In this document: piece by piece, positions 24,424-31,005 of the stretch
Position numbering within the stretch: position 1 is the stretch's first letter
How the letters are laid out: every line of letters starts with the position of its first letter
NCBI GenBank assembly: GCA_034932485.1
Contig: JAYFOQ010000021.1
Coordinates: forward strand, 1 to 64,000
Length of the DNA stretch: 64,000 bases
Origin: Gordonibacter sp034932485
GTDB taxonomy: Bacteria; Actinomycetota; Coriobacteriia; Coriobacteriales; Eggerthellaceae
Direction of reading: 5' to 3'
The notes under the pieces: model-generated
Databases searched by the model: none
Seen by the model: the letters and a program-made list of their open reading frames with translations, nothing else
Told to the model about the DNA's origin: nothing
Position numbers and translations under genes: made by a program

Positions 24424-24447
24424 GGGGGTCCCCTGCGTTTGCGCGTG
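24399..24447 (+). promoter_or_regulatory. Long hairpin at the end of the Zot gene: terminator or packaging signal
   Basis: CACGCGCAA pairs with TTGCGCGTG, and CGCAGGGGGAC with GTCCCCTGCG, giving a stem of about 19 pairs with one small internal loop and one bulge. The loop contains the Zot stop codon. No T-run follows, so a packaging signal of the filamentous-phage kind is as likely as a terminator. Confidence 0.55.
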
Positions 24448-24583
24448 AGCCGTCCAAGCGTTCGAACACTCGTTAATATGGCCTTATTTGGTGACTGTGT
24501 AAACGGTTGTTAGTTCATGTCCTCCGCTAGTGCGGTTGGAAATGGCGCTTAAAACCTTTCTTGATTAATTTATGCCCCATCTA

Positions 24584-24604
24584 ACCACGCGCGCGGCGCG
24601 TGGT
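24584..24604. promoter_or_regulatory. GC-rich hairpin in the prophage intergenic region
   Basis: ACCACGCGC, GCG, GCGCGTGGT: a perfect 9-bp stem with a 3-base loop, standing out in AT-rich DNA. It is a candidate origin hairpin for the HUH replication protein encoded 125 bases downstream. Confidence 0.5.
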
Positions 24605-24660
24605 GGCTTGTATGCTGTCATTCGTTGGCACCTCTTCCCTCTTCACTGCCTAGTGTTTTC

Positions 24661-24681
24661 ATAAAGGGCGAAGCCCTTTAT
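24661..24681 (+). terminator. Hairpin with T-rich tail upstream of rep
   Basis: ATAAAGGGC, GAA, GCCCTTTAT is a perfect 9-bp stem with a 3-base loop, followed by TTATTAACTT. It could end transcription of the structural genes before rep, or serve in replication. Confidence 0.5.
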
Positions 24682-24728
24682 TTATTAACTTGATTATACG
24701 TACACAATTGAACCATTGGAGGTTTTTC

Positions 24729-25544
24729 ATGTCCGATCATGACCCCTTCGAGTTTCAGGCGGGCCATATTAAGTTAGTTGATTGTCGTCATACTGCGCAT
24801 GTTACGATCTGTCAGCATCGACCTCCTACGGAGGCGCGTATCGATCATATTAACGATCATTGCTATTATGTGCGTAGCACCTCGGAGATTCGGTTCTACA
24901 ATCATGGTGATTCAGGCACTAAGAGTGATCACGTGCGCAGTATTAAGCGCGCCTTTAACAATCTCAAAAAACTTATTAACTGCAATTACGATACGCCCGA
25001 TTGTGTCCGCTTCGTTACGCTCACCTATGCCGAGAATATGCGTGATAATGATCGTATATCTGCCGATTGGCGGCAATTTGTTAAAAGGTGTCGCCGTCGT
25101 TATGGGGCGTTTCGCTATCTCTATGTTAAGGAGCAGCAAGGTCGTGGTGCTTGGCATTTGCATTGCCTTTTCTTCTTTGATTCGCCTGCTCCATGGATGG
25201 ATAATTCCGAGGTTCGTGCTATGTGGGGTCAAGGTTGGGTGACTATTGAGGCTATCAAGCAGGATGCTAATAACCTTGGTAATTATCTATGTGCCTACAT
25301 GACCGACGATAAAGAAACCGGAAAGAAGGGTGCCCGTTTACTCAATTATGAATCTGGCGTTCGTCTTTACAATTGTTCCCGTGATATATATCGTCCTGTT
25401 GAACGTTCTATCAGCTTCGAGGAATATGCAGCGATGCGATCAGACCCACACGTGCAGGAAATTTCGAAACGTGATAGCATTATTGGTATTGTTTCTGGTC
25501 GTGACCTGCACTATCGTTATGAGTTGTATCGTACTGATCTTTAA
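24729..25544 (+). CDS. Rolling-circle replication initiation protein (HUH endonuclease)
   Basis: This 271-residue protein has the three rolling-circle motifs in order: motif 1 VRFVTLTYAENMRD, motif 2 GRGAWHLHCLFFF with the metal-binding H-x-H, and motif 3 NLGNYLCAYMTDDKE with the nicking tyrosine(s). It would nick the phage origin and start plus-strand synthesis. The ATG at 24729 follows GGAGG; the longer frame from 24690 begins within the upstream AT-rich DNA. It ends 54 bases before the right junction, so in the circular phage it precedes the ssDNA-binding candidate. Confidence 0.88.
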   Translation: MSDHDPFEFQAGHIKLVDCRHTAHVTICQHRPPTEARIDHINDHCYYVRSTSEIRFYNHGDSGTKSDHVRSIKRAFNNLKKLINCNYDTPDCVRFVTLTYAENMRDNDRISADWRQFVKRCRRRYGAFRYLYVKEQQGRGAWHLHCLFFFDSPAPWMDNSEVRAMWGQGWVTIEAIKQDANNLGNYLCAYMTDDKETGKKGARLLNYESGVRLYNCSRDIYRPVERSISFEEYAAMRSDPHVQEISKRDSIIGIVSGRDLHYRYELYRTDL

Positions 25545-25587
25545 AATTTACATGTATATTATGCATGTAGAAAAGGTGAAGGCTGTA

Positions 25588-25615
25588 AAATTACCTTTGA
25601 TACGTTATCAATAAT
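25588..25615 (-). other. Right prophage junction: XerC arm and core with a degenerate XerD arm
   Basis: On the minus strand the site has the same XerC arm ATTATTGATAA (25605-25615) and core CGTATC (25599-25604) as the left site. The position of the XerD arm holds AAAGGTAATTT, which has little match to a XerD arm. This is the phage-derived half expected when XerC alone catalyses integration. Confidence 0.7.
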
Positions 25616-25616
25616 T
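25599..25616 (+). repeat. Right 18-bp direct repeat of the prophage
   Basis: Exact copy of the repeat at 19647-19664. It marks the right end of the inserted phage DNA. Confidence 0.9.
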
Positions 25617-25639
25617 TATTAATAACTTCGGGGAGGGGT

Positions 25640-26080
25640 TTAGCCCCATGTAGAATTTCCACCCGAAGGCGCGTTAGTTCCCATGCCGGACATAAGTTGA
25701 CTGTAGTCACCTGTTTCGAGCGCCTGTAAAACAAGTGGATACAAAATGACCGCTGCAACTACATTCAACACCGTTATTATCCCGCAGATAACTATGGATA
25801 TGATGCTTGACTTCTTAAAGCGTGCAGCTACGACACTGATGGCATTTTGCTTTTGCGCTAATACTTTGAGTTTCCTGAATCCTATAATGCCACAGATAAG
25901 TCCAACGCAGCTAAGCCAAAAGCCTCCGATAAACAAAGAGATTGGACCCGCTAGACTTGCTACCATGATGAGGTTTTGTGCACTTTTAAGGTTTCGTGCA
26001 TCTTGCTCGTTTGGAGGTAACTGAAAATCAGCCGGTTTAGGTGCCTGCGGTGGTTGCGGAGCGTTATTGTGGCCATCCAT
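25640..26080 (-). CDS. DUF4190-like membrane protein
   Basis: This 146-residue protein has a Pro/Gln-rich cytoplasmic head (NNAPQPPQAPKPADFQLPP) and two membrane-helix regions (LIMVASLAGPISLFIGGFWLSCVGLICGIIGF and IISIVICGIITVLNVVAAVILY). This is the usual design of DUF4190-type proteins of unknown function. The ribosome site is weak. It is the first host gene right of the prophage. It is separated by 162 bases from the merR-like gene upstream. Confidence 0.7.
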   Translation of the reverse strand: MDGHNNAPQPPQAPKPADFQLPPNEQDARNLKSAQNLIMVASLAGPISLFIGGFWLSCVGLICGIIGFRKLKVLAQKQNAISVVAARFKKSSIISIVICGIITVLNVVAAVILYPLVLQALETGDYSQLMSGMGTNAPSGGNSTWG

Positions 26081-26242
26081 GTGTATTGAAGTCCAATCTT
26101 TAGAAATATTACGTGTCTGAACTGGTGTTTTTAATTCGAGGCCCTGAGAGCCGTTCTAAGGCCTTATGTTGCTCTCTAACGAGTCCTTAGTCATGGAAAA
26201 TATAGTTTTCTTAACATCTTTCATAAACTATAGCATGTTGAC

Positions 26243-26662
26243 CTATTCAGAATCGCCAGCTACGTCCAAATCCATGGTTGCACTATGAAGTCGTTTCAGG
26301 CTTTCATCAAGTTCGTCTCGTTGGTATTCAAGTACCGTTTCTTGCGCACGTAGGATGCGAAGTCGCTCTGCTTTAGTAGCATCACCGCGTTTTGATAGGC
26401 GAACAAAATATTGAATACCTTCGATAGATAAACCACTTTTACGCAAAGCTTCTACTAAATGCAATTGAAATAGATCTGCATCAGAAAATAGTCGTGCACC
26501 ACGACGATCTCGTTGTAGATTAGGAAAGAAACCACACTTGTCGTAATAGCGTATAGTGAATGCCGATATTCCCGTCGTAACCGACACATCGCTAATGCCA
26601 TACAAGGGTGCACTACTTGGCTTTTCTCCAGAATCGATGTGCCTGTTTTCGGCGGCATCCAT
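26243..26662 (-). CDS. MerR-family transcription regulator
   Basis: This 139-residue regulator has the MerR HTH-wing region (YGISDVSVTTGISAFTIRYYDKCGFFPNLQRDRRGARLFSDADLFQLHLVEALRKSGLSIEGIQ) and a coiled-coil dimer helix. There is no C-terminal metal-binding cysteine set, so it belongs to the organic or redox-responsive branch. The ATG at 26662 follows GGAAGGTG. Two perfect palindromes with the same core lie in its promoter region, which strongly suggests autoregulation. Confidence 0.9.
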   Translation of the reverse strand: MDAAENRHIDSGEKPSSAPLYGISDVSVTTGISAFTIRYYDKCGFFPNLQRDRRGARLFSDADLFQLHLVEALRKSGLSIEGIQYFVRLSKRGDATKAERLRILRAQETVLEYQRDELDESLKRLHSATMDLDVAGDSE

Positions 26663-26690
26663 AGACAGCACCTTCCAAGAGATAAAACGA

Positions 26691-26715
26691 CACACTTAGA
26701 GTTACTCTAAGTGTG
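26691..26715. promoter_or_regulatory. MerR-type operator 1 upstream of the merR-like gene
   Basis: A perfect palindrome with 12-bp arms (CACACTTAGAGT and complement) around one T. The core CTTAGAGT-T-ACTCTAAG is the form bound by many MerR regulators in elongated -35/-10 spacers. It begins 29 bases before the start codon. Confidence 0.75.
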
Positions 26716-26741
26716 GTTTAGTATAGTCTATTTTTCTACCA

Positions 26742-26770
26742 TTCTTGCTTAGAGTTACTCTAAGCAAGAA
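26742..26770. promoter_or_regulatory. MerR-type operator 2 upstream of the merR-like gene
   Basis: A perfect palindrome with 14-bp arms (TTCTTGCTTAGAGT and complement) around one T. Its centre is 53 bp from that of operator 1, about five helical turns, so two dimers would lie on the same face of the DNA. Confidence 0.75.
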
Positions 26771-26812
26771 TATGCTATCGATTACACCCTAACTTCAAAA
26801 GTTTGACCAAGA

Positions 26813-27271
26813 TTAAGAACAGGGTGTATCCCTAACACCGCTGCTACCGAATCCACCTTCTCCGCGATCGGTAGAGGGAAGATCAGAGCAAAGCTGGAAT
26901 TGAGCATCGGCAACACGCATGATAGCCAACTGAGCTACCCGATCGCCACGTTTGATAGTAAAGGTCTCGCGAGGATCAAGGTTTACCAGTATAGCTTGAA
27001 TCTCGCCGCGATAGTTGCTATCGATGAGCCCTGGTGCATTCACTAGCGAGATCCCGTGCTTAATAGCAAGTCCGCTACGAGGTAGCACGAAGCCCGCATA
27101 ACCAGCAGGAATAGCCACTGCTATACCACAGGGTATAAGCTTACGCTCAAATGGCTGCAAAACCTCATCACAAGTCGCCCTTAGATCGACCGCTCCATCA
27201 CCCGCGTAAGCACACTGAGGCGCTGGGAGCTCTGCATCTAAATTTTTAAGGGGTACAGCCAAATGATCCAT
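26813..27271 (-). CDS. dut: dUTPase (deoxyuridine 5'-triphosphate nucleotidohydrolase)
   Basis: This 152-residue trimeric dUTPase converts dUTP to dUMP and PPi. All five motifs are visible: AGDGAVDLRA (1), PRSGLAIK (2), GLIDSNYRGEI (3), RGDRVAQL (4) and DRGEGGFGSSG (5, the P-loop-like tail). Its ATG overlaps the nrdR stop (TAATG), so the two nucleotide-metabolism genes are coupled. Confidence 0.95.
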   Translation of the reverse strand: MDHLAVPLKNLDAELPAPQCAYAGDGAVDLRATCDEVLQPFERKLIPCGIAVAIPAGYAGFVLPRSGLAIKHGISLVNAPGLIDSNYRGEIQAILVNLDPRETFTIKRGDRVAQLAIMRVADAQFQLCSDLPSTDRGEGGFGSSGVRDTPCS

Positions 27272-27717
27272 TAGTGCAGCTCCTCGAGTGCAACGGCAAA
27301 TTCTTCGATATTTTGAAAATCCTTATAGACACTCGCAAAGCGGACATAAGCAACTTCGTCAAGGCTACCTAATTTAGCCAACACAAGATCGCCCAATTCT
27401 TTAGACTTGATTTCGCTGTACGAAGCGTTACGCAACTCAGTTTCAGTGGAATCGATAAGTGAGGCAATCTGTTCAGGGGAAATAGGACGCTTAGCGCAAG
27501 CGGTAAGGAGGCCTCTCATGAGTTTTTGTCGATCATAAGCTTCCGAGGACCCGTCGGTTTTTACCACGATAAGCGGATTGTCACCTAGGCGCTCATATGT
27601 AGTGAATCGACGGCCACAATTCAGACACTCACGACGTCGACGAATGGCCGTATCGTCTTCAGAAGGGCGCGAATCCACTACCTTGGATTCAGGGTCACCG
27701 CAGGCAGGACAGCGCAT
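27271..27717 (-). CDS. nrdR: Transcriptional repressor NrdR
   Basis: This 148-residue repressor of ribonucleotide reductase genes has an N-terminal zinc ribbon (MRCPACGDPESKVVDSRP ... RRRECLNCGRRFTTYER) and an ATP-cone domain (VVKTDGSSEAYDRQKLMRGLLTAC). The length and motifs are standard. No nrd genes are in the window; it is coupled to dut. Confidence 0.95.
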   Translation of the reverse strand: MRCPACGDPESKVVDSRPSEDDTAIRRRRECLNCGRRFTTYERLGDNPLIVVKTDGSSEAYDRQKLMRGLLTACAKRPISPEQIASLIDSTETELRNASYSEIKSKELGDLVLAKLGSLDEVAYVRFASVYKDFQNIEEFAVALEELH

Positions 27718-27865
27718 TTTGGCTCCTTTGCTCGAATTCTGTTCAGCCTAACATACCAGATATTGTGGTTCAATCGGCATTGGCTATTCATGCAAAAAAT
27801 ACGGTTGACAATTATCTAAGAAAGCAAAATAAGAAAGAAGGCAACCTCCCGCTCTAATCTAAATC

Positions 27866-29377
27866 TTACAGCAGCACCTCTACTTCGGAATCTCCCACCA
27901 AACCACATTCATTCCAGTCAACCTTGAATACCCATTGCGTTTCGGTCAACGAATCAAGAAAAGGTATATCATGCGACACAAGAACGAGTGCGCAGTTACA
28001 GCCGGAGAGAACGTTTTGTAGCGCTTCAATAGAATGAATGTCTAAATGGTTCGTTGGTTCATCCATAACAATAAGATGAGGTGAGGTTATGAGACCTCGC
28101 GCAAGCAGAAGTTTGCGTAGCTCCCCCGGGCTCAAATCATCACCTTCAAGAATGCGAGCAGGTGGAGAATTGAGTCCCGCAACAATAGAAAGCAATCGAC
28201 CTCGTTCGGTTGAAGCCATATTCTTCACCTCAGCGAGTAGTCGTCGTCCTTCTGCTAAGGTAAGCTCCTGAGGAACGAACACTACGCCATGCTCAATAGT
28301 TACACGGGGCAATAGTGCCGCCAATAATGTAGACTTCCCCGCCCCATTTCTTCCCGAAATACCGATGCGATCGGTATTTCCTACATAAAGGTCAGGATAA
28401 CGCAGTGTTCTATCTCCACCAAGTGACAGTGATGCTGATGGCAGGTGTGCCAAAATCTTACGCTTGGCTGGATACGCATCAAGGTTTAGATTTCCTTGGT
28501 ACACCTTTTTAACGGATACTTTTTCTACTCGCTTCTCTATACGTTCAATCTTTTTTGTCATCTGAGCAGATAGCTTACCACTTTTCCCATCTTGTCCACT
28601 GTATATGGCGAGGCGTAACTTTCCTCGCCCATCGTGGTCGTGTATATCGAGGTGTCGAGCTGAACGTCGTACTGAGGCTCTTGCAGCAACATTGTCGCGA
28701 CGGGCGTTCTCTGCTTGAGTTCGCGCGAGATCCCGCTGAGCGTTTCGCCGTTCGTTAACTGTACTCTTTCTTCGCAGATCCATTTGTACTTTCGCTTCTG
28801 TATAGGAACCCGGCACCATGGTCGCTGAACCTTGGTCCAAGAAAACACAGCAGTTCACCAGTCCATCTAGGAGAGTGCGATCATGAGAAACAAGCAATCC
28901 GATACCCCTATAGGCAGAAAGCGTACGTGCCACCAATTCTCGCGTATCGGAATCTAAGTGGTTGGTGGGCTCGTCAAGCGCAAGCAGAGGAGGGCTAGCT
29001 GCCAGGGCGCAAGCAATTTGGAGACGTTTGCGCTCTCCGTGAGACAAGGTTTCAAAACGCCAAAACCAATCGTCTTCAATCTCTAATTGATAACGTAGCT
29101 TCACTGCCACGGGGCTGTAATCATATGCGAAATCTTCCAACGAGGGAGGCGGTCTATGAGTTGACTGCGAGCAAAATACTCCGCCTATGTGTGTCGAAAT
29201 AGATCCTTCATCTGGGTCAATAAGACCACAAACTATTTTCAATAACGTACTCTTCCCTGATCCGTTAGAACCAACTATTCCCGTCCAGCCAGGAACAAGG
29301 GTCAGCGACACTTGATTGAGTGCCAAGGTATTAGCGCCAGGATACGTATAAGAAAGGTGATGTGTGGTTACAGACAT
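27866..29377 (-). CDS. ABC-F family ATPase (ribosome-associated)
   Basis: This 503-residue protein has two ABC ATPase domains and no membrane segment. Walker A GSNGSGKST and GRNGAGKST, signatures LSHGERKRLQ and LSPGELRKLL, and Walker B LLALDEPTNHLD and LIVMDEPTNHLD are all intact. A charged linker (about 195-295) joins the domains. ABC-F proteins act on the ribosome E site; some give resistance to macrolides, lincosamides, streptogramins or pleuromutilins, others are housekeeping. Its leader carries a tiny upstream frame and hairpins of the sort seen before inducible resistance genes, hence a resistance or protection role is plausible but unproven. Confidence 0.88.
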   Translation of the reverse strand: MSVTTHHLSYTYPGANTLALNQVSLTLVPGWTGIVGSNGSGKSTLLKIVCGLIDPDEGSISTHIGGVFCSQSTHRPPPSLEDFAYDYSPVAVKLRYQLEIEDDWFWRFETLSHGERKRLQIACALAASPPLLALDEPTNHLDSDTRELVARTLSAYRGIGLLVSHDRTLLDGLVNCCVFLDQGSATMVPGSYTEAKVQMDLRRKSTVNERRNAQRDLARTQAENARRDNVAARASVRRSARHLDIHDHDGRGKLRLAIYSGQDGKSGKLSAQMTKKIERIEKRVEKVSVKKVYQGNLNLDAYPAKRKILAHLPSASLSLGGDRTLRYPDLYVGNTDRIGISGRNGAGKSTLLAALLPRVTIEHGVVFVPQELTLAEGRRLLAEVKNMASTERGRLLSIVAGLNSPPARILEGDDLSPGELRKLLLARGLITSPHLIVMDEPTNHLDIHSIEALQNVLSGCNCALVLVSHDIPFLDSLTETQWVFKVDWNECGLVGDSEVEVLL

Positions 29378-29383
29378 AATATA

Positions 29384-29399
29384 CCTCCATGGGGGGAGG
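29384..29399 (-). promoter_or_regulatory. Hairpin overlapping the ABC-F ribosome site
   Basis: On the minus strand CCTCC, CCCCAT, GGAGG places the GGAGG ribosome site of the ABC-F gene in a 5-bp stem. Pairing would block initiation unless the stem is opened. Confidence 0.45.
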
Positions 29400-29480
29400 C
29401 ATCGAGGCGAACGGTGCCGTAAGCAATATTCTTGCGAACAAACCTAAAAGGTTGAGTGATGGATGAACAAAGAATATACG

Positions 29481-29543
29481 ATAACGAAAGCGCACCCGAT
29501 GCGTAACATACTAAAATATGGGGTGCCCGAGGGCTTTCGTTAT
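29481..29543 (-). promoter_or_regulatory. Long nested hairpin in the ABC-F leader (candidate attenuator)
   Basis: ATAACGAAAGC at 29481-29491 pairs exactly with 29533-29543, and inside it GCACCC (29492-29497) pairs with GGGTGC (29521-29526). On the minus strand it lies about 100 bases before the ABC-F start and directly follows a three-codon frame whose stop codon is in the 5' arm. The tail after the stem (CGTATATTCTTTG) is only moderately T-rich. Confidence 0.5.
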
Positions 29544-29551
29544 AGCTTCAT
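29540..29551 (-). CDS. Three-codon upstream frame (MKL) in the ABC-F leader
   Basis: ATG AAG CTA TAA, preceded by AAAGGAG with a nine-base spacer. The stop codon is in the 5' arm of the leader hairpin, so a ribosome on this frame would keep the hairpin open. Regulation by such short leader frames is known for erm and several ABC-F genes. This one is inferred. Confidence 0.35.
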   Translation of the reverse strand: MKL

Positions 29552-29761
29552 GTTCCTTGTCTCCTTTGGGTAAACGGTTTTGCCAGAACCGCTTTAAATG
29601 GACGAGATCGTATCAGCAAACTTGAAAACAAGATGCCGTGTGTTACTTTGAGTTTAACAGAGTGTCTAACGTAAGGGAAGCGATGCAAAACAAGCGTTCC
29701 CGCTTACTTCAAGAGTGCTTTACGAGCCACAAAAGCATATCGCTAAACCAACTAATGGCTA

Positions 29762-30112
29762 CTAGAATCCGACGAAGATGCTCGCAAAAGCGAGAATAGA
29801 AAAAGTACCGGTTGCTAAAACAGCCTGCCACGGCTTTATGCGATCGTATGGCATACCACCGATTGCACCATAGCGCAAACTGTCTACCATTTCATTCTTG
29901 ACTAGATTTATTTTCCGACCACTTCTTGAAGTAGTATCAACTAGTGTGTCAGTATGCATGCCGAATGTCACTCGTTGGGTTGGAGAGTGCGAACCGCAGG
30001 TAGTATGCGTTGAAAACTCAATGATGTGCCCCGTATGCGCAGACTCATGTTGAAATTCCGGTTGCAGGGCAGACGAACCATCAATGGGATACTGCATCTC
30101 GAAATTCTTCAT
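29762..30112 (-). CDS. Small SOS-controlled membrane protein divergent from lexA
   Basis: This 116-residue protein has a polar N-terminal 90 residues and a single C-terminal membrane helix (WQAVLATGTFSILAFASIFVGF). An ideal AGGAGG site precedes the ATG. The promoter region shared with lexA carries three LexA-box-like sequences, two of which flank a TATTATATAT -10-like region for this gene, so DNA-damage induction is expected. In many Gram-positives the gene divergent from lexA encodes an SOS division inhibitor (YneA, DivS and others); this one lacks a LysM domain and has its helix at the other end. I cannot assign it to a family. Confidence 0.75.
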   Translation of the reverse strand: MKNFEMQYPIDGSSALQPEFQHESAHTGHIIEFSTHTTCGSHSPTQRVTFGMHTDTLVDTTSRSGRKINLVKNEMVDSLRYGAIGGMPYDRIKPWQAVLATGTFSILAFASIFVGF

Positions 30113-30137
30113 CTTTCTGCCTCCTAGCTCTTGCGTA

Positions 30138-30150
30138 GAACCTTTGTTCG
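30138..30150 (-). promoter_or_regulatory. LexA box A
   Basis: GAACCTTTGTTCG. On the minus strand this reads CGAACAAAGGTTC, close to the Gram-positive SOS consensus CGAAC-N4-GTTYC. It lies next to the start of the divergent small gene. Confidence 0.75.
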
Positions 30151-30164
30151 CATATATAATAGAG

Positions 30165-30177
30165 CGAACAAAGGTTC
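30165..30177 (+). promoter_or_regulatory. LexA box B
   Basis: CGAACAAAGGTTC, the exact inverted copy of box A, 14 bases away. The two boxes flank a TATATAAT-like region that can serve promoters in both directions. Confidence 0.75.
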
Positions 30178-30193
30178 ATGTCAATATATTTTT

Positions 30194-30207
30194 GAAACAT
30201 TTGTTCG
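30194..30207 (-). promoter_or_regulatory. LexA box C, next to the lexA start
   Basis: On the minus strand CGAACAAATGTTTC, a full match to the Bacillus/Actinobacteria SOS consensus CGAACRNRYGTTYC. It lies 20 bases before the lexA ATG and should give autoregulation. Confidence 0.8.
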
Positions 30208-30227
30208 TATCTATGAAAGGACGGAGC

Positions 30228-30866
30228 ATGCCCGAGAAAGTAACGAAACGCCAGCAGGCGGTGCTCGACTGCATCGAGGAGTGCATCCGCGAAAAGGGCT
30301 ACGGCCCTACCGTACGTGAGGTTTGCCAAAGTTTAGGGCTTTCCTCCCCTTCTACGGTGCATGTACACCTCAAGGCACTCGAAAATAAGGGCCTTATCAA
30401 ACGCGATCCCCTAAAATCGCGCTCCATTGCGTTAGCTTATGCCTTAAACGAGCATGAAGATATCTCGAATGTTATTCAACCCAGCTTCAATAAGGTTGTA
30501 AGCGTTCCTCTGGTCGGAAACGTAGCGGCCGGCTCCCCCATCCTTGCTGAAGAGAATATTACTGACACCATCTCACTGCCCACCGATATCGTGGGAGATG
30601 CGCCGTCATTTCTACTTTCCGTGCGCGGGGAATCGATGATCGAAGCCGGTATCAACGACGGTGATTACGTTGTAGTAAAAGAGCAACCTGTCGCAAACAA
30701 TGGCGATATTGTTGTGGCCATCATTGATGACGGAGCCACCGTTAAGCGTTTTTACAAAGAGTCTGATCACATTCGTTTACAGCCGGAAAACTCATCGATG
30801 GAACCCATTATTACCCGCGACTGCTCAATTGCAGGTAAGGTAGTGGCAGTGTTTCGACGTCTTTAG
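30228..30866 (+). CDS. lexA: SOS repressor LexA
   Basis: This 212-residue repressor has an N-terminal winged helix (KRQQAVLDCIEECIREKGYGPTVREVCQSLGL) and a C-terminal S24 peptidase domain. The self-cleavage bond is Ala-Gly in NVAAGSP, the nucleophile Ser is in GESM and the Lys in GATVKRF. The ATG at 30228 follows GGACGGAG; longer frames would run through the operators. It is one of the few plus-strand genes right of the prophage. It is followed by a strong terminator shared with hflX. Confidence 0.95.
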   Translation: MPEKVTKRQQAVLDCIEECIREKGYGPTVREVCQSLGLSSPSTVHVHLKALENKGLIKRDPLKSRSIALAYALNEHEDISNVIQPSFNKVVSVPLVGNVAAGSPILAEENITDTISLPTDIVGDAPSFLLSVRGESMIEAGINDGDYVVVKEQPVANNGDIVVAIIDDGATVKRFYKESDHIRLQPENSSMEPIITRDCSIAGKVVAVFRRL

Positions 30867-30934
30867 GACATGCTTGGCTTATAGGCCACATGTTTTCTCT
30901 TTCTGATGAACGCACCTGCTACCGCAATAAACGC

Positions 30935-30972
30935 CAACAACCCCGTAAATTTACTGATTTACGGGGTTGTTG
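30935..30972 (+). terminator. Terminator of lexA (possibly bidirectional with hflX)
   Basis: CAACAACCCCGTAAAT and its exact complement form a 16-bp stem with a 6-base loop, followed by CTTTTGCTT. It lies 69 bases after lexA. Confidence 0.8.
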
Positions 30973-30975
30973 CTT

Positions 30976-30994
30976 TTGCTTAGAGTTACTCTAA
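30976..30994. repeat. Third copy of the MerR-operator-like palindrome
   Basis: TTGCTTAGAGTTACTCTAA is identical over 19 bases to part of MerR operator 2 (26745-26763). The core TTAGAGT-T-ACTCTAA is a perfect palindrome. It lies between the convergent ends of lexA and hflX, not at an obvious promoter. Confidence 0.6.
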
Positions 30995-31005
30995 TGCCCA
31001 GAATT

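Larger units (their letters stand above)
24424..24728. other. Prophage intergenic region, likely replication origin and packaging region
   Basis: This is the only long gene-free stretch of the prophage (about 300 bases) and lies just before the replication gene. It contains two further perfect hairpins (24584-24604 and 24661-24681). Filamentous phages place the plus and minus strand origins and the packaging signal in such a region. The nick site cannot be identified by eye. Confidence 0.6.
19647..25616 (+). mobile_element. Inovirus-type filamentous prophage integrated at a dif-like site
   Basis: This 5,970-base AT-rich element is bounded by 18-bp direct repeats, and every gene in it is on the plus strand. 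Gene order: ssDNA-binding candidate, three unknown small proteins, two minor coat proteins, major coat protein, terminator, pIII-like adsorption protein, pVI-like protein, Zot/pI ATPase, hairpin-rich intergenic region, HUH replication protein. This matches filamentous phage modules (replication, structure, assembly) in size and order. There is no integrase, as in phages that use host XerC/XerD, and no secretin, as expected for a single-membrane host. All frames look intact. Confidence 0.9.

Noticed and set aside
19647..25616. Integrative plasmid or conjugative element instead of a phage
   Set aside because: A rolling-circle Rep alone would fit a plasmid, but the coat protein, tip protein, pVI-like protein and Zot ATPase in canonical order, and the lack of relaxase or transfer genes, favour an inovirus.
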